Shown: piece by piece, positions 1-5,137 of the stretch
How the letters are laid out: the number at the start of each line of letters is the position of its first letter
Numbering within the stretch: position 1 is the stretch's first letter
Assembly (NCBI GenBank): GCA_002308155.1
Contig: DBVQ01000016.1
Location: 217 to 9,484 of the forward strand
Direction of reading: 5' to 3'
Source: Christensenella sp. UBA1260
Lineage (GTDB): Bacteria > Bacillota > Clostridia > Christensenellales > CAG-917
Length of the DNA stretch: 9,268 nt
Position numbers and translations under genes: made by a program
The notes under the pieces: model-generated
Told to the model about the DNA's origin: nothing
The model's input: only the letters and a program-made list of their open reading frames with translations
The model's database searches: none

Positions 1-854
1 AGACGCAGCTCCTTGCCGTGCCAGTGATCATCCTTGGGATAAAGAACATCACAGATGGTCCTGGCCAGAGTCTCCTGCTCCACGGCCTTCTGGTAGTCGC
101 CCTTGTCGAAGGACTCCAGAGAGAAGTTGATGATGGGCTCTGCGTCCCAGATCCTCAGCGTATTAACAAAGCCGTTGCCGTAGCCGATGATGGGCATGTC
201 ATAGGGAACAGCCTTGACAGAGCGGTAGTCGGCCTGCTTGAACATGGTGCGGCCGTTAGGGCCGGGATATGATACCACGCGGCCGTAGAAATGCACGTGC
301 TGGGTATATTCGGGCCTGCACAGTTCCAGGGGATCGCCGTTCTCAAGCCAGTTGTCCGGGACTTCCTTCTGATAGCCGTCTACGATCTTCTGCTTGAACA
401 TGCCGTAGTGATAACGGATGCCGGCGCCGTAGGCAGGGTAATTGAGGGTCGCCAGGGAATCCAGGAAGCAGGCTGCAAGTCTTCCCAGACCGCCGTTGCC
501 CAGTGCCGCATCGGGCTCCTGGTCTTCGATGGCATTGATCTTGAAGCCCAGTTCCTTCAGGGCTTCCTTGATGGAACCGTAGGCCATCAGGTTGATGGCG
601 TCGTTGCCGAAGGCACGGCCCATAAGGAATTCCATGGACATGTAAACGACTGTCTTGGGGTTCTGATCTTCAAAGGCCTTCTGGGTCTTCATCCAGCAGT
701 CAATGATCTGATCTTTCAGAGCCAGAGCAGATGCCTGGAAGACCTGCTGCTCCGTGGCTTCCTTCATGGTGCGGCGGTACATGGTCCTTACATTGTACTC
801 GACGCTTCTCTTGAATAAGTCTTTATCAAAGTTAAATGTGGGTCTTTTTGCCAT
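1..854 (-). CDS. glgP: Glycogen/starch phosphorylase, N-terminal part (truncated by window edge)
   Basis: This gene encodes the N-terminal 284 residues of a GT35-family alpha-glucan phosphorylase. The family releases glucose-1-phosphate from glycogen or maltodextrin ends in the cytoplasm, using pyridoxal phosphate. The visible family signatures are VVYMSMEFLMGRAL, EPDAALGNGGLGRLAACFLDSL and YGAGIRYHYGMFKQ, followed by VPDNWLENGDPLE. The full family protein is about 750-820 residues, so the PLP-lysine catalytic half lies outside the window. The start is the ATG at 852-854, reading MAKRPTFNFDK, with AAAGGA at 860-865 as ribosome binding site. It lies 47 nt downstream of ileS in the same direction. 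The codons are rich in CTG and GC, matching the 3' part of ileS but not the genes to the right. The family is near certain; the substrate (glycogen or maltodextrin) is not decided by this fragment. Confidence 0.95.
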   Translation of the reverse strand, partial: MAKRPTFNFDKDLFKRSVEYNVRTMYRRTMKEATEQQVFQASALALKDQIIDCWMKTQKAFEDQNPKTVVYMSMEFLMGRAFGNDAINLMAYGSIKEALKELGFKINAIEDQEPDAALGNGGLGRLAACFLDSLATLNYPAYGAGIRYHYGMFKQKIVDGYQKEVPDNWLENGDPLELCRPEYTQHVHFYGRVVSYPGPNGRTMFKQADYRSVKAVPYDMPIIGYGNGFVNTLRIWDAEPIINFSLESFDKGDYQKAVEQETLARTICDVLYPKDDHWHGKELR

Positions 855-871
855 TCTATTCCTTTCTGCAG

Positions 872-892
872 CCGGGCGGCAGGGCCGCCCGG
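872..892 (-). promoter_or_regulatory. GC-rich intercistronic hairpin between ileS and glgP
   Basis: A perfect 9-bp stem (CCGGGCGGC at 872-880 with GCCGCCCGG at 884-892) closes a 3-nt loop. It begins about 10 nt past the ileS stop and ends just before the glgP ribosome binding site. No U-run follows it on the minus strand, so it is not a standard intrinsic terminator. It could be an mRNA-stabilising or attenuating hairpin, or a Rho-type end; the function is inferred only from position. Confidence 0.5.
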
Positions 893-901
893 GGTGTTAT
901 A

Positions 902-3900
902 TCAGAGTTTCTCTACGCCGATCCTGACCTTTTCGCCGTTGATGTCCCATTCCTTTTCATGGGTCAGGCTCACGCCTTCCAGCAGTTCCTGAGCCAGTAC
1001 CTTTCCGGTAATGGCTTCTCTGTTCTTTTCGGCTACCTGGGTCAGCTTCTTATTGCCGGTCAGGCTCACACGGATGCGGTCCATGACTTCGAAGCCGGAA
1101 TCCTTGCGCATGGTCTGGATCTTGCTGATCAGTTCGTATACATAGCCTTCCTCGATCAGTTCGGGAGTCAGGTTGGTATCCAGGACAACGGTGAACTGAT
1201 TGTCTTCCTGGGATACATAGCCGGCCTTCTGGGCGGTATCGATGAGAAGGTCGTCCTTTGTCAGTTCGACAGATACGCCGTTCACATCAAAGGTCAGAGC
1301 GCCCTTTTCATTCAGCTCGTCCATGGCGGCATTGCCGTCCATTTCGGAAAGGTGTTTGCGGATGCCGCCCACCTGCTTGCCGTATTTGGGACCCACGGTG
1401 CGCAGCTGAGGCTTGAAGGTATAGGAAGTAAAGTCGCGGACATCCGTTGTGAAGCGGACTTCCTTGACATTGAGCTCGTTTTCGATGATCTCTTTATAGA
1501 AGTCTCCCAGCTCTGCAGGCGCCTTGACGAACATGCGGGCAATAGGCTGGCGGTTCTTGATATTGGAAGCGTTCCTGCAGGCACGTCCCATGACAACGAT
1601 CTTGACGACCTCATCCATATCCGCTTCCAGCTGCGTGTCGATCCTGGAGACATCCGCTTTCGGGAACAGGCACAGATGGATACTTTCGGGCGCGGACGGA
1701 TCCACGCTGCGGACCACGTTCTGGTAGATCTCCTCTGTCATGAAGGGGATCATGGGCGCTGCGGCCTTCGAGATGGTCACGAGTGCTGTGTAGAGAGTCA
1801 TGTAAGCGGCGATCTTATCCTCTTCCATTCCCTTTGCCCAGAAACGCTCACGACAGCGGCGAACGTACCAGTTACTCATCTCGTCAACAAATGAGAGGAG
1901 GCTCTTTGCCGCCTCGGGGATGCGGTAGTTCGCAAGGTTCTCGTCGGTCTCCTTAACGGTAGAGTTGAGGCGTGAAAGCAGCCACTTGTCCATAACCGTC
2001 AAGGTTTCTTTATTTAACGCATATTTGGTCGGATCGAATCCGTCGATATTGGCATACAGTACAAAGAACGCATATGTGTTCCAAAGCGTGCCCATAAACT
2101 TGCGTTGAGCTTCGCTCACGTTGTCCGCCGAGAATCTTGACGGGAGCCATGGAGCAGACGCTGTGTAGAAATACCATCTCGTTGCATCCGCACCCTGCTT
2201 GTCAAGGACCGTCCACGGGTCAACAACGTTGCCCTTGTGCTTGGACATCTTGATGCCGTCCTTGTCGTTGACGTGACCAAGAACTATACAGTTCTTGAAA
2301 GGCGCGCGGTTGAACAACACTGTGCTGACGGCAAGCAGCGTATAGAACCAACCTCTTGTTTGGTCAATAGCCTCAGAAATGAAGTTCGCTGGGAACACTT
2401 CGTCAAAAATGTCCTTGTTTTCAAATGGATAATGCCACTGTGCAAAAGGCATAGAGCCGCTGTCAAACCAGCAGTCCAAAACTTCAGGCGTACGCACCAT
2501 CTCGCCACCGCACTCGCAGTCCCACTTGACTTCGTCAATGTATGGTCTGTGAAGCTCGATATCGTGGTCAAGATGTCCGAGTTTTCTCAGTTCTTCCTTT
2601 GAACCGACAACGTGGAGCTTGCCGCACTTGTTGCACACCCAAATCGGGAGCGGCGTGCCCCAATATCTCTCACGAGAGATGCCCCAATCAATGACGTTTT
2701 CAAGGAAGTTGCCCATACGTCCTGATTTGATTGTCTCAGGCATCCAGTTGACGGAGTTGTTTGAAGCAAGCAAGTTCTCTTTGACAGCCGTCATCTTGAC
2801 GAACCAAGAACTGCGTGCATAGTAAAGAAGTGGTGTATCGCAACGCCAGCAGAAAGGATAACTGTGCGTAAACTTCATAGCCTTGAAGAGCTTGCCTTCG
2901 TTTTTGAGCTTTTCAATGATGTGTTTGTCGGCGTCCTTGCAGAACATACCCGCAAAGTCTGTCACAGCATCACGGAATCTGCCTCTGTCGTCCACCATTT
3001 GGACAAACGGAAGCCCGTATTTCTTGCCGACCTTGCTGTCGTCCTCACCAAACGCAGGTGCAATATGGACGATGCCTGAGCCGTCCGTCAATGTGACGTA
3101 GCCGTCGTTTGTGATATAATACGCCTTTTCTTTTGCGCCTGTTTCATAGTCAAAAAGCGGCTCGTATTCAACGTATTCATAGGCACTGCCCTTTTTGACG
3201 CTGACCTTCTCGTAGCAACCCTCTTCAAACAGGTTGCCGACAAGTGCGTCCGCAAGGATATAATACTCGCCGTTCACTTTGATTTTGGCATAATTCTCTT
3301 TGCCGTTCAAGCAGAGCGCGACGTTGGAAGGAAGTGTCCAAGGTGTGGTTGTCCAAGCGATGAAATATGTGTTCTCCTCGCCCTTGACTTTGAACTTGAC
3401 AAAGACTGACGTCTCTTCAACATCCTTATAGCCCTGCGCGACCTCATGGGATGAGAGTGCTGTCCCGCAACGTGGGCAGTATGGCACAATCTTGTAGCCC
3501 TTGTAAATCAAGCCTTTTTTGTGCATCTCGCTGAGCGCCCACCAAACAGACTCAATGTAGTTGTCGTCATAAGTGATGTACGGGTGCTCCATATCCGCCC
3601 AATAGCCGATGCGGTCGGACATCTTGTGCCACTCGTCTGTATATTTCCACACAGATTCTTTACACTTCTTTATAAACGGTTCAATGCCGTATTTTTCAAT
3701 CTCTTGTTTGCCGTCGATGCCGAGGAGTTTTTCCACTTCAAGCTCAACCGGAAGACCGTGAGTATCCCAGCCCGCTTTGCGGAGCACGTGATAGCCCTTC
3801 ATCGTCTTGTAGCGAGGGATGATATCCTTCATAACACGGGTGAGAATATGCCCGATATGTGGTTTGCCGTTTGCAGTCGGCGGACCGTCAAAAAAGCTGA

Positions 3901-4021
3901 ACTCCGGCTTGCCGACGTTCTTCTCAACGCTCTTCTCAAAGATTTTGTTCTCTTTCCAAAACTCGAGAACTTCCTTTTCTCTTTCCACAAAATTGAGAGT
4001 TGTGTCAACTGGTTTGTACAT
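902..4021 (-). CDS. ileS: Isoleucyl-tRNA synthetase, type 2 (eukaryote-like)
   Basis: The 1039-residue enzyme attaches isoleucine to tRNA-Ile in the cytoplasm using ATP and edits mischarged valine. Visible motifs are HIGH at residues 55-58, the editing-domain stretch WTTTPWTLPSN, the GEDD motif (HIAPAFGEDD), the DQTRGWFY segment, KMSKH at 591-595, and the anticodon-binding signature NWYVRRCRERFW near 716. Cysteine pairs CPRC, CWRC and CNKC plus CECG look like zinc-binding knuckles. Length and the KMSKHKGN context fit the eukaryote-like class, which in other bacteria is associated with low mupirocin sensitivity; resistance here is inference. The start is the ATG at 4019-4021 (MYKPVDTTLNF), because AAAGGAAG lies just upstream. 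An ATG at 4054 adds 11 unlikely residues and sits in a leader hairpin. The part before about 1,900 (the C-terminal half of the anticodon-binding region) has higher GC and CTG leucine codons, unlike the N-terminal two thirds. I saw no T-box leader. Confidence 0.97.
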   Translation of the reverse strand: MYKPVDTTLNFVEREKEVLEFWKENKIFEKSVEKNVGKPEFSFFDGPPTANGKPHIGHILTRVMKDIIPRYKTMKGYHVLRKAGWDTHGLPVELEVEKLLGIDGKQEIEKYGIEPFIKKCKESVWKYTDEWHKMSDRIGYWADMEHPYITYDDNYIESVWWALSEMHKKGLIYKGYKIVPYCPRCGTALSSHEVAQGYKDVEETSVFVKFKVKGEENTYFIAWTTTPWTLPSNVALCLNGKENYAKIKVNGEYYILADALVGNLFEEGCYEKVSVKKGSAYEYVEYEPLFDYETGAKEKAYYITNDGYVTLTDGSGIVHIAPAFGEDDSKVGKKYGLPFVQMVDDRGRFRDAVTDFAGMFCKDADKHIIEKLKNEGKLFKAMKFTHSYPFCWRCDTPLLYYARSSWFVKMTAVKENLLASNNSVNWMPETIKSGRMGNFLENVIDWGISRERYWGTPLPIWVCNKCGKLHVVGSKEELRKLGHLDHDIELHRPYIDEVKWDCECGGEMVRTPEVLDCWFDSGSMPFAQWHYPFENKDIFDEVFPANFISEAIDQTRGWFYTLLAVSTVLFNRAPFKNCIVLGHVNDKDGIKMSKHKGNVVDPWTVLDKQGADATRWYFYTASAPWLPSRFSADNVSEAQRKFMGTLWNTYAFFVLYANIDGFDPTKYALNKETLTVMDKWLLSRLNSTVKETDENLANYRIPEAAKSLLSFVDEMSNWYVRRCRERFWAKGMEEDKIAAYMTLYTALVTISKAAAPMIPFMTEEIYQNVVRSVDPSAPESIHLCLFPKADVSRIDTQLEADMDEVVKIVVMGRACRNASNIKNRQPIARMFVKAPAELGDFYKEIIENELNVKEVRFTTDVRDFTSYTFKPQLRTVGPKYGKQVGGIRKHLSEMDGNAAMDELNEKGALTFDVNGVSVELTKDDLLIDTAQKAGYVSQEDNQFTVVLDTNLTPELIEEGYVYELISKIQTMRKDSGFEVMDRIRVSLTGNKKLTQVAEKNREAITGKVLAQELLEGVSLTHEKEWDINGEKVRIGVEKL

Positions 4022-4037
4022 AAAAACTTCCTTTATA

Positions 4038-4055
4038 CGTGCGGTACTGCGCACG
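4038..4055 (-). promoter_or_regulatory. Leader hairpin upstream of the ileS ribosome binding site
   Basis: A 6-bp inverted repeat (CGTGCG at 4038-4043, CGCACG at 4050-4055) with a 6-nt loop would fold in the short ileS leader just before the AAAGGAAG ribosome binding site. The leader, about 45 nt from the predicted transcription start, is far too short for a T-box. The role is unknown. Confidence 0.4.
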
Positions 4056-4073
4056 GAAATAAACTAATTTTCA

Positions 4074-4102
4074 ATTATAAAGCATATTTCAAAAAAATAC
4101 AA
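4074..4102 (-). promoter_or_regulatory. Predicted sigma-A promoter of ileS
   Basis: On the minus strand a perfect TATAAT (-10 at 4074-4079) lies 17 bp downstream of TTGTAT (-35 at 4097-4102), with an A/T-rich spacer. The predicted start of transcription is near 4067, giving a leader of about 45 nt to the ATG at 4021. It is back to back with the rpsU promoter; no gene lies between 4022 and 4229. Confidence 0.7.
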
Positions 4103-4168
4103 GCAAATCAAGTTAGATGTAAAAAATATCAAAATATGCAACATCTTTGACAGAAATTGAAAAATAGT

Positions 4169-4196
4169 TTGACACAAAAGATTTTTTGTGTATAAT
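4169..4196 (+). promoter_or_regulatory. Strong predicted sigma-A promoter of rpsU
   Basis: A perfect TTGACA (4169-4174) and a perfect TATAAT (4191-4196) are separated by 16 bp. An 8-bp inverted repeat (ACACAAAA at 4172-4179, TTTTGTGT at 4184-4191, loop GATT) fills the spacer and touches both boxes. That is a plausible repressor site, though A/T-rich palindromes can occur by chance. Confidence 0.8.
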
Positions 4197-4229
4197 AGGA
4201 AAGTACGAAATATCGAGGAGGTGAATTCA

Positions 4230-4409
4230 ATGTCAACAGTCAAAGTCGGCGAAAACGAAAGCTTGGACAACGCTATCCGTCGTTTTAAGAGAAAATGCGC
4301 CCGTGACGGTATCATCGGTGACCTCCGCAAGAAAGAGGCTTACGAGAAACCATCCGTAAAACGCAAAAAGAAAGCGGAAGCAGCACGTAAGAGAATGTAC
4401 AAAGCATAA
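4230..4409 (+). CDS. rpsU: 30S ribosomal protein S21
   Basis: The 59-residue, highly basic product is a small-subunit ribosomal protein that sits near the anti-Shine-Dalgarno end of 16S rRNA and assists translation initiation. The family signature is visible throughout: KVGENESLDNAIRRFKRKC, then GIIGDLRKKEAYEKPSVKRK, and an Arg/Lys-rich tail ending RKRMYKA. The length is typical. The start is the ATG at 4230-4232, because a strong GAGGAGGTG lies at 4215-4223. An upstream in-frame ATG at 4188 lies inside the promoter and is rejected. In many Firmicutes rpsU follows the HIT gene of the rsmE-mtaB operon. Here it stands apart on the other strand with its own promoter, and transcription probably continues into the tRNA-Val gene. 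Confidence 0.97.
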   Translation: MSTVKVGENESLDNAIRRFKRKCARDGIIGDLRKKEAYEKPSVKRKKKAEAARKRMYKA

Positions 4410-4418
4410 TCTGAAACA

Positions 4419-4445
4419 ATTTGCCATCCGTTTTGGATGGCAAAT
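4419..4445 (+). terminator. Hairpin between rpsU and tRNA-Val (weak terminator or processing site)
   Basis: An 11-bp stem (ATTTGCCATCC at 4419-4429, GGATGGCAAAT at 4435-4445) with loop GTTTT begins 10 nt after the rpsU stop. The following bases (ATTTATGG) lack a real T-run, and the tRNA starts 7 nt later. It therefore probably leaks or marks an RNA-processing boundary rather than stopping all transcription. Confidence 0.55.
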
Positions 4446-4451
4446 ATTTAT

Positions 4452-4528
4452 GGAGGCATGGCTCAGTTGGTTAGAGCACACGGTTCACATCCGTGAGGTC
4501 GTTGGTTCGAGTCCAACTGTCTCCACCA
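4452..4528 (+). tRNA. tRNA-Val, anticodon CAC
   Basis: This is a complete cloverleaf of 77 nt with the CCA encoded. The acceptor stem pairs GGAGGCA with TGTCTCC (one G-T pair). The D stem is GCTC/GAGC, the anticodon stem CACGG/CCGTG with loop TTCACAT, and the T stem GTTGG/CCAAC with TTCGAGT. The anticodon CAC at 4486-4488 reads GUG valine codons. The discriminator is A at 4525 and CCA is at 4526-4528. No separate promoter is visible between it and rpsU, so it is likely transcribed from the rpsU promoter and ended at the terminator at 4538-4564. Confidence 0.95.
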
Positions 4529-4643
4529 AATCTTGCACATCACCCTTTGGGGTGATGTTTTTTTGTATTATCGGTGCTACACTCTTGCGGGAATGCTCTG
4601 ATAATACAAAAACATAAGCGCGTAAGCGTTGCAAGATTTGGTG
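4524..4643. repeat. 120-nt nested inverted repeat built on the tRNA-Val 3' end
   Basis: The outer arms are a perfect 14-bp inverted repeat (CACCAAATCTTGCA at 4524-4537, TGCAAGATTTGGTG at 4630-4643). The left arm includes the CCA end of the tRNA. Inside are the terminator hairpin (4538-4557) and a second 13-bp perfect inverted repeat (TTTTTGTATTATC at 4560-4572, GATAATACAAAAA at 4600-4612) around a 27-nt loop. The right arms lie beyond the terminator, so the rpsU-tRNA transcript should not contain them. In size and multi-branch shape it resembles the repeat family at 5017, 6407 and 9129, but I see no convincing sequence match. Confidence 0.7.
4538..4564 (+). terminator. Intrinsic terminator after tRNA-Val
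   Basis: An 8-bp stem (CATCACCC at 4538-4545, GGGTGATG at 4550-4557) with loop TTTG is followed at once by seven T residues (4558-4564). It lies 9 nt past the CCA end and should end the rpsU-tRNA transcript. Its T-run is also the left arm of a larger inverted repeat. Confidence 0.9.
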
Positions 4644-4644
4644 C

Positions 4645-4670
4645 GAGAGCCTCGGCGGCAGCGGAAGGAC
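4645..4670 (+). repeat. 26-nt direct repeat, copy 1
   Basis: This GC-rich 26-mer starts GAGAGCCTCGGCGG and ends CGGAAGGAC. It is identical to the copy at 4870-4895 in the same orientation. In both places a short hairpin with a different stem sequence follows directly: here GGCGTTTGC/GCAAACACC at 4671-4691, with one mismatch. It is intergenic, with no coding support in any frame that I could find. Confidence 0.85.
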
Positions 4671-4830
4671 GGCGTTTGCTTTGCAAACACCAATCCAACT
4701 GTCCGCCGAGCAGTTGGCCTCCCTGCAACAAGTTGCACACACAGCAAGCTGTGTAGAACCAACGACAAGTCGTTGTGCACGCTCGCTTCCGAGTGCAAGC
4801 ACTCCCGCTCCGCTGTCAGTCGGTAGACCG
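4671..4830. repeat. Cluster of short hairpins, four with an AA loop closed by C-G
   Basis: Within 160 nt there are: GGCGTTTGC/GCAAACACC (4671-4691, loop TTT); CCAACTG/CAGTTGG (4695-4717); TGCAAC-AA-GTTGCA (4724-4737); ACACAGC-AA-GCTGTGT (4739-4754); CAACGAC-AA-GTCGTTG (4760-4775); GAGTGC-AA-GCACTC (4791-4804); and CGGT-AG-ACCG (4821-4830). The four middle-to-late hairpins share the core C-AA-G although their stem sequences are unrelated. No gene is credible here, and both long open frames across it look spurious. Confidence 0.7.
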
Positions 4831-4869
4831 CCTGCGAGTCCCTTTATTGAAAATTTGGACAAGTGGCGT

Positions 4870-4895
4870 GAGAGCCTCGGCGGCAGCGGAAGGAC
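4870..4895 (+). repeat. 26-nt direct repeat, copy 2
   Basis: It is identical to 4645-4670 and is followed by the hairpin TTGGTT-GAA-AACCAA (4897-4911). The pairing of a conserved 26-mer with a variable hairpin suggests a modular repeat unit. Between this hairpin and 4957 I see only A/T-rich sequence. Confidence 0.85.
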
Positions 4896-4957
4896 ATTGG
4901 TTGAAAACCAACCGACAATTGTCTCCCCTATTTTTTACCGTCATAATAAAAGAATCA

Positions 4958-4984
4958 TAAAACCGCAATATTTGGATGAGATGC
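4958..4984 (+). repeat. Left-end remnant of the structured repeat family
   Basis: The stretch AAAACCGC then ATATTTGGATGAGATGC matches the left ends of the full copies. It shares AATATTTGGATGAGATGC with the copy at 6407 and the AAAACCGC start with those at 5017 and 9129. The rest of an element does not follow, so this is a truncated or decayed copy directly before the full one at 5017. Confidence 0.55.
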
Positions 4985-5016
4985 AAGGAAACAAAATAAC
5001 CCCACTAACTTTTTAT

Positions 5017-5137
5017 AAACCGCTCAGTTTTGATGAAGAGTGCGAAAAAGCCCGTTTGCGAGGGATGAGCGTACAAAGCGTACGTGACCCCCGAACAAAC
5101 GGGCTTTGACAATGCTATTCGCGAAACTGTGCGGTTT
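5017..5137. repeat. Structured palindromic repeat element, copy A
   Basis: This 121-nt multi-stem element has an outer stem AAACCGCTCAGTTT (5017-5030) with AAACTGTGCGGTTT (5124-5137), 13 of 14 paired. An unpaired GATGAAGAG is followed by GCGAA (5042-5046) pairing TTCGC (5118-5122). The inner stem AAAGCCCGTTTG (5047-5058) pairs perfectly with CAAACGGGCTTT (5096-5107), and a central hairpin is CGTAC-AAAGC-GTACG (5070-5084). Its right end touches the stop codon of the minus-strand gene at 5136, so it would be the first thing transcribed after that gene. No T-run follows in that direction. It is a member of the family with 6407-6520 and 9129-9254. Confidence 0.8.

Noticed and set aside
836..1894. 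352-residue plus-strand open frame
   Set aside because: It is the antisense shadow of ileS, whose protein is unmistakable on the other strand. The same holds for the long plus-strand frames at 291-818, 3521-4150 and 7450-8079.
4022..4054. Extended ileS start giving 11 more N-terminal residues
   Set aside because: The upstream ATG lacks a ribosome binding site and lies in the leader hairpin. The internal ATG at 4021 has AAAGGAAG and the expected family N-terminus.
4022..4229. T-box riboswitch upstream of ileS
   Set aside because: The predicted leader is only about 45 nt, with no specifier stem, T-box core sequence or terminator.
4485..4862. 125-residue minus-strand open frame ending in VGLEPTTSRM
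   Set aside because: That ending is the antisense translation of the tRNA T-arm and anticodon region, a well-known spurious protein tail. The rest crosses the hairpin cluster and has no ribosome binding site or family resemblance.
4645..4911. CRISPR array
   Set aside because: There are only two copies of the 26-mer, 225 nt apart, with no regular spacers and no cas genes.
4524..5016. Attachment site of an element integrated in tRNA-Val
   Set aside because: No direct repeat of the tRNA 3' end, integrase gene or phage-like gene was found; only an inverted copy exists, so a standard att site is not supported.
4681..5109. 142-residue plus-strand open frame across the repeats
   Set aside because: It runs through the hairpins, the second 26-mer and repeat copy A. 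There is no ribosome binding site and its composition follows the repeats, so it is incidental.
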